Below the pieces are notes generated by a model. It had not been told where the DNA came from and did not search any database. It was given only the letters and a program-made list of their open reading frames with translations. A DNA stretch of 64,000 bases from Riptortus pedestris (taxonomy: Eukaryota; Arthropoda; Insecta; Hemiptera; Alydidae), in assembly GCA_019009955.1 (NCBI GenBank), contig CM032233.1:96865501-96929500 (forward strand), read 5' to 3'. Numbering within the stretch: the first letter of the stretch is position 1; the number at the start of each line of letters is the position of its first letter. Both the position numbers and the translations under genes were made by a program. Shown here piece by piece: positions 23,998 to 34,630 of the stretch.

Positions 23998-24519
23998 TAT
24001 TTGTAATATTACGTCATGAATAGAAGCTCAGAAGCTCATTTCCCTTGAGCGAAATATGCGTGGCTCTTGAGAAGCTTTTGGTCCTTGCATAGTGATAAAG
24101 AACTTAGCTGGGGGGTAGTTAGGCTTTGGAAGAGTGTTGAAGGATTTGGAGGGGTGGAGGGGGTGGGAGGGGGTTAGCTAAGAAATAGGATAGGAATTGG
24201 ATGGGGGCTTGGGGCTTGTGGGATGGGGGACTAGTGGGCTTGACAGGCTTATCTCTGACGTGGATGATGGAAGGGCCGTTATCAGCTCCTGGCTAGGCCA
24301 CGCGGCACCCTTATCGCCCGTCTCCACTCCCCCACCCCCACCCCCCAAACCCACCCCTACCAATCAATCAATTCCTCATTTTTATTGGGTTTCTTTGCAA
24401 TCGCTATTTCCTCAGCAGTGCTTTGTTGAAGTCGCAGAGATCGAGATAAGTTGCTACGCAGTGATGGAAGGCTTACGCGACACTTCGTTCAATGGTGTAG
24501 TTTTCATACACGAAAAAAT
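23998..24519. other. no gene seen; purine-rich strand
   Basis: A G-rich stretch (24105-24240) is followed by a C-rich stretch (24300-24360). Overlapping frames at 24178-24363 (minus) and 24197-24550 (plus) are open because of Gly/Pro-rich composition. No motif. Confidence 0.45.
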
Positions 24520-24522
24520 CCG

Positions 24523-24545
24523 ACGTGAGCACCACATGACATCCT
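24523..24545 (+). repeat. family B 5' end fragment
   Basis: GTGAGCACCACATGACATCCTTGTAATAC matches the B 5' end consensus GCACCACATGACTTCCTTGTACTCC. The rest of B is absent. Confidence 0.6.
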
Positions 24546-24577
24546 TGTAATACAATAACATAAAACAAACAAACTGT

Positions 24578-24579
24578 TG

Positions 24580-24620
<41 letters not shown>

Positions 24621-24647
24621 CTGATGCCGCCGTTGTTTATCTAGCAA
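24578..24647 (+). repeat. (TA)n tract with a trailing H-like block
   Basis: TA repeats at 24585-24617 run into TTGTCTGATGCCGCCGTTG, a degenerate form of the H block that follows the microsatellite. The next H copy begins immediately after. Confidence 0.6.
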
Positions 24648-25455
24648 TTTTAGCATATTTCCCCAAGGGAAATCAGCTATTGAGGGCGTACTCTTGACGT
24701 GATTTCGAATTTTTTTTTCAAATGTCCATCGATCCTACCTAGGAGATGACGAAACTCGATATTTAGTCGTTTTATGTAAAACGAAAGATCAAGTTCGTTA
24801 ACAGCTGAAATCGTAAAAGGGGGGGGAGAATTTTTAAAATTCGAAATATCTCCGTTACTATACATCAGATCGAAAATAAGTATATAATCAATCTTATTGC
24901 AAATTAAAGGTACTACTAATATTGCTATATACATTTATTACTTATCTTGAATATTAACCGAGATATTTGCATTTTTCACTTTTCAGCCTTCAGCAAACCC
25001 CCACTTCTACTCATGTTACATAAACAATACTCGGTTATGTAATAAACCACATCACTCTAAGCTTAAATACCAAATATCGTTTTCAAGAGTCCTTTATTAT
25101 ACCAGATACATGCCAATATGTTCTGGTGACCCCCCCCCCCCCTTCTTAAGTTTTTGGACGTCTTAAATTTGATTGATTGAGATAAAAACTATTGTGATTC
25201 ATTATAAATTACAGTACTAGATATAGTAAATAGTTTTCAATCAAATTAATACGTTATATTCAGATATATTTCAATAATTGTTTTTCTTTCCGGCAAGAAG
25301 TTGGCAGAACTGTTTGTTTACATTTCAGATGCTTTCCGTCGGGAGGTTTCTTATTATCGTTTGTATTTACTCACTTAATATTCACGGTGGTGTTGTGTTA
25401 CCGTTATGTAAGCTTATCTATTCTTAAACTTCACGCGGGAAATCTCCTTAGTCTT
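24648..25455 (+). mobile_element. family H long subtype without a TA tract
   Basis: The 5' tip TTTTAGCATATTTCCCCAAGGGAAATC, CGATCCTACCTAGGAGATGACG, then a direct jump to AAACTCGATATTTAGTCG. The GAGGTCCG-(TA)n-TTGTCTG block is therefore absent. The core, a C-run at 25132-25142, ATTTGATTGATTGAG and GGGAAATCTCCTTAGT follow. The terminal hairpin is lost, replaced by another H module. Confidence 0.85.
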
Positions 25456-25785
25456 TTTGTCTTATGGTTACCAAACTCGATATATAATCGTTTTATGTAA
25501 AATGAAATATCAAGATCGTTAATTGCTGAAATCGGACCAGCGGGAGGGGGGTTTTAAAGCGAGAGCATTTTGAAACTTCCAAATATCTCCGTTATTATGA
25601 GTCGGATCTTAAAAGCGTATAAAAAACAATCTTATGGTAAATTTAATTTTCTATAAATGTTGTTATATGCATTCTTTCACTATCTATTGAATATTAACCG
25701 AGATATTTGGATGTTTCAGTATTCAGCCTGTAGTAAACCCCCACTCCTACTCTTGTATTGTCAATAAGCTGTTTTTTTCGAGACA
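25456..25785 (+). mobile_element. family H internal module
   Basis: GTTACCAAACTCGATATATAATCG, GCTGAAATCGGACCAGCGGG, a G-tract, AATATCTCCGTTATTATGAGTCGG, TTGAATATTAACCGAGATATT and ACCCCCACTCCTACTC. It abuts the preceding copy and faces the minus-strand copy at 25880. Confidence 0.8.
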
Positions 25786-25879
25786 CGTTTATAATGGGAA
25801 ATACACGAAAATTCGTTGTGTGATGACGTCATCAAGTGTTTACGTTCTTTTCCGAAAACGTTTATTTGACCTATCTTAT

Positions 25880-26190
25880 ACTGACATGAGGAGTGGGGGG
25901 GGGTTAAGGCTAAAAACTAAAAAATGCAAATTGAAGTGGTTAGTATTGAAGATAGAGAATAAATGTATATAACAACGCTTATAGTATATTTAATTTGCAA
26001 TAAGATGGAGTCAATACAATGTTTCGTTATCTAGTAACGGAGATGTTTTGAATTTTCGAAATCCCCCCTCCTACTGGTCCTATTTCAGCCATTAACGAAG
26101 TTGAACTTTAGTTTTGCACGAAACGCTCTTATATCCAGTTTGGTAATTATCAAACAAATATTGCGAACCCTAGAGTGGTGACAGACAAGT

Positions 26191-26248
<58 letters not shown>

Positions 26249-26363
26249 GTGAACGGAACTCATTTTCGTGATCTACTATGTAGGGTCGATGAACATTTCA
26301 GGAAATGTTTTGTCATCTGTACGATCTCAATAGCTGATTTCCCTTAAGGGAAATCTGGTAAAA
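25880..26363 (-). mobile_element. family H 5' half, minus strand
   Basis: Read from 26363 on the minus strand: TTTTACCAGATTTCCCTTAAGGG, CATAGTAGATCACGAAAATGAG, a (TA)n tract at 26194-26245, then GTTAACGAAC-like and GTAACGGAG core blocks in complement, ending near the G-run at 25898. With 24648-25785 it makes a ~1.7-kb inverted structure with both 5' tips outward. Confidence 0.85.
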
Positions 26364-27419
26364 CGGAATGACTGCAAATTTACGGAATATGTTGCCTGAG
26401 ATTTTTATTAAGTGATGTATATGACGGGGTGATTGAAGGTTGGTATATTGGAGTGGTTAATCCAATCTTTATATTACAAGGAGGAGCCATTTTTATTTGA
26501 ACCCGTCAACGACGGGAGTTGAGTTCATGAGATGAGCTCGTGGGAAATCTGCCAAACACCTGCCCGACGGGACTTTTCTAGTGAATGGGAACAGCACATT
26601 GATAGGGCCGGTGAATGCCTGAGAAATACAACTGGCCCAACTGAGTTGAGGTAATAACGATAATTGCCTAAAGGCCGAGTAAAAGGAAAAAAGGCCCTGG
26701 GGGCCGCCTCCTGCGAAACAATCATCCCAACAGATTATGTCCACTTCAACACCCCAATTCTCGAGTGAATGGGCCGATGGGACAGCCGCATTAGTATGGA
26801 ATGGTAAGAGCCAGCTCGCATTTCTTCGAAGCGGGATCACCGCCGGCTAACTGCTTCTCCCTTTATAGCGTCGGAATTAAGAAGTTTCTAATAATTCTGG
26901 AGCAATATAAATTTATTACGGAACGAAAATGGCAATTTAAAATACTGACCACGTCTGTCGTAACGGCACCTGTAAAAGGACTGGTGGAACGGTCGGTTAT
27001 AAAATCCACTACGACAAATTACTAGGTTTAAGGACTCGGTTTTAACCTATTGCAAATAATTCTCGTCTCACCCGAATTAACGAGAAGTGTGACTAATATA
27101 TAAAATTATCTTTACAGGCAAGAGCGCAGAAATCATTTTGTTTATAATGACTAGAAATCCGTAAAACTCATTTGTAATTTCAATTACCATAAAAGCTTTC
27201 TTTCATTAATTATTTCATTATTTAATTCATTTATATTCTGGGACAATTTGTCTTTAACTATTTAGGACTGAAATAGGAGAGAGTGGCCAAATTATGAAAT
27301 CCTTTTCCCTTCCTGACCTGTTTTCCCCTAGATGTCCTGTATTCCCAAATACTCTATGAGAACAACTTAACAAAAATTCTTTTATTATGCAAACAAACTG
27401 CGTTTAGTCCGAAGATTTC
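26364..27419. other. no gene seen; GC-richer patch
   Basis: 26480-26880 has clearly higher GC than the surroundings and is open on the minus strand for 115 codons (26493-26840), with a 74-codon plus frame at 26801-27025. I recognise no domain and the composition alone could explain the open frame. This could be a decayed coding piece. Confidence 0.4.
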
Positions 27420-28200
27420 CGTCACGAAGGGACTGCGTAAACTAAGCTGATTTCCTCTAGTGCTGGTATAACATACTTGTGATCTCATCTCTCCACGTAT
27501 TCTCTATTTATATGTTAAAACCGATGCCTACAGGGCAGAGGGTGTTACTGAAGGCAGAAAATAAGAAAGTACGAATAACTCGCTTAATACTTGAGTTACC
27601 ATAAAATGCATTGGATAACAATTGTAGAAAATCAAAAGATTGGTTCAATAACATTTTATGACCCGACTAATAATAACGGAGATGTTTAAAATTTTCTAAT
27701 CCCCCTCCTCTCTAAACCATCACTATTCCAGGTCCGCTTTCAGCCAATACTAATATGTTCTTTAGTGTTGACTGAGGCGGCTGAATATGGAGTATGGTAT
27801 AGATAAAATAACCATTTTCGAGTAAAGAACGAAAAATCTTTATTAATGACGTATTTTCATTCATCCCACAATGTAATAGTTCAATGAAAACCATATCTGG
27901 GATTTAATGTTGGAATGAAATGGTTCATGATGTAACAGCTGAGTAGGAGTGGGGATTTACTCATGGCCGAAAACTAAAATATAGAAATATTTCAGTTAAT
28001 ATTCAATATAGAGAAAACACGTATACAAAATTTGTAGAACATTACATTTGCAATAAGATTGGTTCTTTACAATATTTCGATCCGAGGCAGAACAACGGGG
28101 ATTTTTGGAATTTTCGAAATCCCCCTAAGCCTAAACATTTAAATATGGACTTTGGTAACGATCAGAAAAAAATTGCGACAGCAAAAGTGATAACAGACAT

Positions 28201-28258
<58 letters not shown>

Positions 28259-28277
28259 GAACGGACCTCATTTTCGT
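27420..28277 (-). mobile_element. family H two-module subtype, minus strand
   Basis: 3' end at left, degenerate (AAATCAGCTTAGTTTACGCAGTCCC). Two successive core modules are visible in complement: 'gacccgactaataataacggagatg' at 27660 and 'gatccgaggcagaacaacgggg' at 28080. TTGCGACAGCAAAAGTGATAACAGACA and a CA/TA tract at 28201-28254 follow, then the complement of GAGGTCCGTTC. It is cut off before the 5' tip and joins a B copy. Confidence 0.8.
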
Positions 28278-28622
28278 CATAGAATATTGAAAATTTATAT
28301 TTAGGACTTCTGTACCTCTAGTTCGTCACCTTTAATTTTGATTCGAAGCAAATAATGGGGAAGGGGGTTTAGAAGGGGAAAAAAATAAGAAATTGCAAAT
28401 AACTCCGTACATATTAGAGTTAAATAAAATTTACAGGACCTATTTTGTGTTTCATAAAAATATCTATGTATCCTATGACATTTCTTGATACGAATCATTG
28501 GAACGGAGATCTCATATATGAATTCAAGATAAATAATTTTAAATGAAGTGCGATCAAACATTTTGTTTATTTGATTTCATTTGAGAACAAAGAAATAATG
28601 TGGTGCCTACATTAGATTTTTA
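28278..28622 (-). mobile_element. family B copy, minus strand
   Basis: Complement order from 28622: AAAAATCTAATGTAGGCACCACATTA, TTTGATCGCACTTCATTTAAAATTATTTATC, AGATCTCCGTTCCAATGATTCG, TAATATGTACGGAG, CCCCCTTCCCC, and TTCGAATCAAAATTAAAGG. The 3' third and hairpin are missing where it meets the H copy. One of the two has probably inserted into the other. Confidence 0.75.
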
Positions 28623-30363
28623 AATTTTTGTTTTACCATAAATTGGTGAGTGGGGTTTCCTTTGGGTTTTCTAAAAATAGTAACTGAAGACATGAAATAT
28701 GAGATTATAAGCGATATTTTATGCTCAAAATTCTCTTCATAATACACTATAATAATAAAATAATGGTAGCGAGATTTTGACGAATGTGAAATTTTAGGTG
28801 TGAATGAAATATATATTTTTTTAAATGATCAGTTACAAAATCATATATTTAGACAACATATTTCCTCTTAAAAACCGAGGAAATGAAAGTTATTTTTTAG
28901 TTTTTCATTGAATGTAATAGTTTTTTTAATAAAAGCACTGGCATATCAATCCATATTTTCTGCAATCCAAACAATGTATTTCATACATTTCTTTTGTCTA
29001 AAATAATTTAAACATAGTATCGCTATTGGCTAAGTTTTCTTATTACTAATACCCTATGATATTGGCAAGATTCTGTTAATCATTGATAATGAGATGGTAA
29101 CTCGCATTAGAGTAACTTTTTCTTGTATCTATTCCATTAGGATTCTCAAGAAAGGAACTATTTAAGAAATAAAACAGAAACAGTTTAAAACCCAAGAAAG
29201 AAAGGAATTGCCGAGAGATAGAAAGAAAGAGAGAGAGCGAGACAGAAAAGCATTTAACATAATTGGCTTGCCCTGAATGAATATCAAATTTCAGTTTATT
29301 TGCTTCATTTCATATTAATCATAGCTACCGGATACTTCGTAATATATCAGGGATCAATCCACAGCAAAATGTAATTTTCTCACGAGAATACAATTCCCAA
29401 AGGAAATAAAAATAATTTAATTAATATTAACGCTCTACAAAAAATAAATCCACCATCTTTGATTAAATATAACACCCATCTTTGACGATTTTAAAGAAAA
29501 TGCAGTATTTTTTAAGGGGTTGTAATAAAAATTAATCGAAATACAGATCTTCAATTAACGTAAGAATTAAATAACCTCTTTTTCTTCTCATACCGAATAT
29601 TTCGGTCCGTAACTTACTAACTGTTGTCAACTATCTCTATCAATAATATTTGGGGTTTTCATTATCTATTTGACCCCATGACAGCTAACGCCATTTCTAA
29701 TTGACATGTTGATAATGATTTGATACAATCCTCTTTGATTGCTAATTGTCATGATCAATGACATCGTACATGCAAAGGCTTTGGTTGTTGATATAGTTTT
29801 AGTCCTTTAGATATTTGATATCATATCCATATTGATGTAAGAATATGAAGCATTTAATATAATTATCAGGCTTAATATGAATTTTTAGAATAAAACTATT
29901 GAATTCTTTACATACCAAATGAATGAAGTCGAAATAAATTGATAGTAACAATCGTTTGCAGTTTTAATGAAATTAAGTAATGAATAATAATTGCATGTAC
30001 AATTGGATATCTTCATGCGAAAGTGAGAGCGAAGGTAACTAAATGGAGTAAATTATTTTTATAACAAAGGTTTTGGGTGTATGCTGTTATATATCGTGCC
30101 CATTAGGAATCAGGTTAGATTTAGTGACAATCGGAAGCTGCACGGCCACAATAAGTGAATGAGGAAGCAGAAAAAGCATTTTCGAATCCGTATGTTTCAT
30201 AAGAACAAGGTTTTGGTACAGTTAACAGGAATCTGACATTTGACTGCAAGCGTAAAATAGAAATATATTGAAAATGCAGTATATTTCTATTTGGAATATT
30301 TATAAAAATTAAATTACACAAATAATTGTTATTGCGTGTGAATGAGAGGCAATAATTAAGAAA
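28623..30363. other. no gene seen
   Basis: Long AT-rich stretch free of the families described here. A purine tract occurs at 29200-29250. Nothing recognisable. Confidence 0.5.
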
Positions 30364-30629
30364 GGCAAGGATGCCCTCTGTCACCTTATCTGTTCAATAT
30401 GTCCATAGGAGACGCAAGAATGAAAATGAAAGAAAGAACCGAAGGTATATAGAAAACGCTAACTCCAATCATTTCATCATATTTGCAGATGACATTGCAC
30501 TGATGGCAAAGTCCGACGTAGAAATGAATGGAATGCTGAAAATCCTAAAGGACGACCTAGATCTGCTTAAACTCAAGATAAAAGCACTTAAAACAAGGGT
30601 TAGGTAGTAGAGAAGGAGCTAAAGCCAAG
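30364..30629 (+). pseudogene. LINE reverse transcriptase remnant, upstream part
   Basis: Frame 30366 reads QGCPLSPYLFNMSIGDARMK, the RT block QGCPLSPxLFN, and then hits a stop near 30450. Frame 30371 carries HFIIFADDIALMAKSDVE at about 30460-30520, the catalytic (F/Y)ADD motif with the usual downstream hydrophobics, then LDLLKLKIKALKTRV, matching the 'GLKINxxKTKVM' block of non-LTR RTs. The two blocks lie in different frames, so a frameshift separates them. It ends in a SINE insertion at 30645. The clade cannot be set from this piece. Confidence 0.85.
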
Positions 30630-30644
30630 GAAATATAAATATTA
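30630..30644. repeat. target-site duplication, left
   Basis: GAAATATAAATATTA, identical to 30864-30878, flanks the SINE. A 15-bp perfect duplication is the size expected for LINE-driven (target-primed) SINE insertion. Confidence 0.9.
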
Positions 30645-30863
30645 TTATTTATTAACCTCCACTTTTTGTAACTGAGGCTAATTGGGACGGGTTATCTACA
30701 GGTTACCACCCTTTTCTAGCCAGAGTGGGATTTTAGGATGTTATTTAATGAATTTCATCACTAAATAATTTCCTTTGAGCAGGCGAGAATCAAACTCGCC
30801 ACTCTAGGTTTACCATGTGAGATAAAGGTCAATGCTTTAACTCACATGGCTAACCTAAGCACC
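30645..30863 (-). mobile_element. tRNA-derived SINE, minus strand, intact
   Basis: On the minus strand: GGTGCTTAGGTTAGCCATGTGAG (box A region), a box B-like stretch within GGCGAGTTTGATTCTCGCC (30782-30800), AAATAACATCCTAAAATCCCACTCTGGC, GATAACCCGTCCCAATTAGCC and an AATAAATAAT tail. Length is about 219. The body matches the plus-strand SINE at 13951-14155. It is flanked by a perfect 15-bp duplication and splits a LINE RT remnant. Confidence 0.9.
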
Positions 30864-30878
30864 GAAATATAAATATTA
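30864..30878. repeat. target-site duplication, right
   Basis: Second copy of GAAATATAAATATTA. Removing the SINE and one duplicate rejoins the two parts of the RT remnant. Confidence 0.9.
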
Positions 30879-31345
30879 GTATTGGAAACATTATACTTAA
30901 AAATGTGCTGGACTTTTGCTATCACTGAAGACAATGATAGTAGAGCTGAAGTTGAAAGGAAAATGTACTACTTTACGGGAATGAAAGTTGGACTCTCCAA
31001 AAAAGCAGACATCATAGATTGGAAGCAATGGAAATACGGATTTGGTGCAGAATCACCAGAACAAGTAGGACTAAAAAAAATCCAATGTTCTGAATGAGGA
31101 ATGTGAAAGCATAATTCTTATCAAGGACATGGAAAAAGGAGGGTGAAAATAAGGCACAACGATTTCATCACAAGTATATTTGAAGGTAAGGTCTCTTTGG
31201 GTACAGGTCATGAGCGAGGTTTAGAAAAATCCTTGAAGACATCTAACATCTTATGGATTTTGGTGGGTAGACTAGCATAAAAATAACAGTTTCCGAAATA
31301 ACACAATGGCTGCAACTTCAAGGCTTAGCCTTTAGATCATATATG
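30879..31345 (+). pseudogene. LINE remnant, downstream part
   Basis: Just after the SINE, ISIGNIILKNVLDF then AITEDNDSRAEVERKM (about 30910-30965) corresponds to the post-RT block 'V..F.YLGS.ITEDG.S..EI..RI' of non-LTR elements. Farther on, RHNDFITSIFEGKVSLGTG (about 31155-31210) and ITVSEITQWLQL (about 31285-31320) match the C-terminal 'RHDGLEKTI.EGKVEG.R.RGRPR ... W' region. Several frameshifts are needed, so the copy is dead. Confidence 0.7.
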
Positions 31346-32213
31346 AAGTGAATGATATTTGAAAATGGTCATTGACTTCTTGATCAAATAACATACGGTC
31401 ACGAAAATGCTTTCGTGATTGCCACTGGGACATATCATATATCAGTCAATTATTTAAAAGAAAAAAAATTGCTTCATAAAATAATCGTAGAGGTAGATTA
31501 ATATCAAGATGAATAAATACGGTTTTAAAAATATTTTTTTGCTCTGCTAATAATTTTGCCCTACAAATGGATAAAGAAGTGAGGAAACCAAGAAAATTTG
31601 TCTTAAGTTGACGATATTTATGATACATAATGGATGATATTTATGTAACAGTAAATTTACCGTTTGGAGTCTTGAAGCCTCTATGTATATCTGCTTCACT
31701 GCAATTACCTGTAACAGAAATTACTACAGTTAGTAATAAAGGAGAAAAAAAATAAACCAAACCTATTTAACATTGTGTAGCTTATTTCATGCAAATACCG
31801 TCTATATTTCACAAAAGTCATAACATTGGTGAGCGGAGAAATGGAGGAGTTCTTAAAGTGAATCGTTTTTTGATTTATGTTTAAAATATTTAAATGGCTC
31901 CCGAAAGAATAGACCTAACTAGTTTGAAACGAGCGGAAGGGCTGGGTCGAAGTTTTAATACCAAGTCATAATTAACTCTACTCTCAGAATGATTTAGCAT
32001 TCGGTCAAGCTGTCAAAGCACATACAGTGTAATGAGTATTAGAAAAATGAATGAGTGGATTGCCCACGATCAGATTAATCCCAACAAATAAGTTTAAATA
32101 GTTATTTAAAAAAAACAACAACATTCTGCAGAGCTTATGAATGTCTGTTCAACAAAAAAAAGCTTTTTAGGAAACGTTGCTTCCCATTATTACAGTCCGT
32201 CCGTATGTTACAC
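31346..32213. other. no gene seen
   Basis: AT-rich sequence with no repeat family or motif recognised. Confidence 0.5.
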
Positions 32214-32738
32214 TTTTAGCAGATTTCCTTAAGAGAAATTTCATTTAGGTTGTACTCCTAATTGCGATTTTCGAAAAATGTCTTCAAATAGCCATCAATG
32301 CTACCTGATTGTTACCAAAATCAACATATAAGCGTTTCATGTAACACTAAAGATCAAGTTAAGAACTGAAATCAGACCGGGGGGGATTGGAAAATCCAAA
32401 ATATCTATTTTGTTATTAGTGGGATCAAATAGTTCTATATATCAAACTTTGTTGCAAATTCGATTTTTTGTCAATTTCGTTCTATGAAGATTTTCTAGAG
32501 TTTCTTACAATTGACTTGATTTCAGCCTTCAGTTAATACCCACTTATAATCTTCTAATATTTACATTTAGCAATTGAGTCAGTATTTAGTTATTTTCCGG
32601 CGTAAATTTCGATTTCTGTTTACATAGGCTTCTTACGACGGGAGAAATTCAGAACAGATAGTTAGACGAGATAACCAGTATGCCATTATTGTACGTGGAA
32701 AATCTGCTTACTTTAAGTAGCCCTGCGTGTCTGGCACT
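32214..32738 (+). mobile_element. family H short copy, complete, no microsatellite
   Basis: The 5' tip TTTTAGCAGATTTCCTTAAGAGAAAT and both termini are present. It runs directly from ATGCTACCTG to ATTGTTACCAAAATC, without the (TA)n block. The older-subtype region TTTCTGTTTACATAGGCTTCTTAC is followed by GTGGAAAATCTGCTTACTTTAAGTAGCCCTGCGTG. The hairpin is partly decayed. At ~525 bp it shows that the element is stable without its microsatellite. Confidence 0.85.
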
Positions 32739-32882
32739 TTTTATATTTCTACAATATAAATTAACGAAATTCGATATCAATTACTAACTACCTTGCTATG
32801 TGTAATCATTTCGCATAATTTTAACTTCGGCAAAAATTCCTATAGCCCCAAATGGGAGAGTTAAATTAGGTTTTATCGAAGG

Positions 32883-33400
32883 GCAGATTTCCCTTAAGGT
32901 AAATCGAAAATTCAATATACCTACGCTGTTATGAGTCAGACTGAAAAATGGTTATATAAACAATATTAATGAAAATTTGCATTTTTTCTATAATTTTAAT
33001 GTGTGTGTCTAATATATTTTTTCATCGTTTCCTATCATTTTTATTTAAGTACTTCATGTAAAACTAAAGATCAAGTACGTTAATAGCTGAAATCGAACTA
33101 GCGGAGGAGGGTGATTTAGAGGGTATAAATTCAATAATTCGCAATATCTCCATTATCAATTGGATCCAAAAATGTTTTATAGCCAATCCTTTTGCAAACT
33201 AAATTTTCTTATTATTCTGGACTTTTTTTCTCTATCTCTAATATTGTCCAGAAACATTTGTATTTTTTTAGTTTTCATCCACTATGAAATAATCACTCCT
33301 ACTCGTCTTGTCTCAAACTAGAAATATACGAACCGTCTTATTTCAAACTTAAATACGAAGTATTGTTTTTAATCTGACAACGAGCAGAAGGAACAAACTA
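32883..33400 (+). mobile_element. family H, diverged copy
   Basis: The 5' tip GCAGATTTCCCTTAAGGTAAATC jumps directly to a core module, followed by a second module: ACTTCATGTAAAACTAAAGATCAAG, GCTGAAATCGAACTAGCGG, a G-tract, GCAATATCTCCATTATC, TATAGCCAATCC and ATCACTCCTACTCGTC. No 3' terminus. Confidence 0.7.
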
Positions 33401-33441
33401 AAAAATTAAAAATATCTCAGCTGCTAGAATAGAAAATCAGA

Positions 33442-33494
<53 letters not shown>
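33442..33494. repeat. (TA)n microsatellite
   Basis: About 52 bases of TA followed by AAACAAACAAACAAAATAAG. It is not at the H position (it follows AAAATCAGAG, after the H core), so it may belong to a neighbouring element's tail. Confidence 0.85.
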
Positions 33495-33499
<5 letters not shown>

Positions 33500-33664
33500 A
33501 ACAAACAAAATAAGCTGCCCTCTTTCTGAGGGTCAGCCTCCTAATCTGCCAATTTCTGGTAATGTTTTTTTTTTTTTAATTTATTTATTTTTAATTTTGT
33601 TTAAATTGTATACGAATGTATGTATATATTACATTTTTTTAGTATTTTTTGTGGTTAGTATTAT
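33495..33664. other. tail-like low-complexity DNA
   Basis: (AAAC)n, a GCCCTCTTTCTGAGGGTCAGCCTCC segment and T-rich runs lie between the TA tract and the family C copy. They could be the 3' part of that element. Confidence 0.4.
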
Positions 33665-34040
33665 AGACCTTTAAGAACCTTAGCCATCCCCGAGCGAGAC
33701 TCGAGGGTTGATGTACAACCTCCATATCCAAGGAGAACCTGCGACTTGTCTCCATTAGACCGACGGTGACCAGTTCACGTTTTCAGCCTGCCTGTGGACG
33801 GGATCTAAGGGAGTCATAATCGTTAGTCATCTCGTGGGGCTGTAAGCCCTGTATACCCTCTTCGGACTCCTGCTGACCCAGAAGGACTCCGACACTAGCG
33901 CGCTCTAGTAGCGAACTCGTGAACTAATGTCCTCTACTTTGCGGGGATTGAACCAGCACTTATTTTTAACTTCAGCTTACAAACGGTATTAGTGAGTGTA
34001 CCCAAGCCTAAACCCTCAAGCCCACCGGCACCCCCAACGT
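33665..34040 (-). mobile_element. family C (SINE-like) copy 1, minus strand
   Basis: On the minus strand: GGGTTTAGGCTTGGGTACACTCAC (box A-like), then GTGCTGGTTCAATCCCCGC (box B GGTTCAATCCC, complement at about 33943-33955), then TTAGTTCACGAGTTCGC, CCCTTAGATCCCGTCC and GGTTCTCCTTGGATATGG. It aligns over about 370 bases with 57015-57385. Marked GC elevation supports a tRNA-derived head. The tail is not clearly delimited. Confidence 0.6.
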
Positions 34041-34078
34041 TTTACATAGTAGTGTACTACAATTGTCCTATACACTCT

Positions 34079-34221
34079 TTTTAGGAGATTTCCTTTAAGG
34101 GAAATCAGCTATTGAAGTCGTACTCTTGACGTGATTTCGAAACATTTCTTCAAATGTCCATCGATCGTACCCAAGAGATGACGAAAATGAGGTCCGTTCA
34201 AAACTATATATATATACATAG

Positions 34222-34275
<54 letters not shown>

Positions 34276-34630
34276 CTGTTAACACTCTAGCGGTCGCAAT
34301 TTTTTAGAGGGGGGAAGTTCGAAAATTCAAAATATCTCTCTTAATATGCGTCAGATCAAAAAATTATATAGATCTAATCTTATTGATTAAATTTACTATA
34401 AATATTGTTATATACATGTATTCTCTATCTTGAATATTAACCGAGATATTTGCATTTTTATTGTGTGTTCCACGGATGAGATGAGTAAGGTCGGTTCTAT
34501 TCGTTTCCAAGGAAAGCTAGTTCGGCCGTTTCCGTAATTGTTCAGCTCTTGTGTGGAGATTTCTCTATTGTATAACTTCAAGTGGGAAATCTGCTTAGTT
34601 TACACAGCCCCTGGCGTGACTGACAATTCT
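34079..34630 (+). mobile_element. family H copy, both ends present
   Basis: TTTTTAGGAGATTTCCTTTAAGGGAAATC, CGATCGTACCCAAGAGATGACG, GAGGTCCGTTCAAAAC, (TA)n with a 'catagacaa' interruption at 34204-34271, TTGTCTGTTAACACTCTAGCGG, then an internal deletion straight to a short G-tract. The core, TCTTGAATATTAACCGAG and a divergent segment with CAAGTGGGAAATCTGCTTAGTTTACACAGCCCCTGGCGTGAC follow. The hairpin has one inserted G. Confidence 0.9.

Noticed and set aside
26493..26840. 115-codon minus-strand frame in a GC-richer patch
   Set aside because: No recognisable domain, no splice-bounded context and no second supporting exon. Open length is plausible by composition.
30882..31097. Independent 71-codon gene
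   Set aside because: It is the post-RT part of the LINE remnant interrupted by the SINE; the methionine is incidental.
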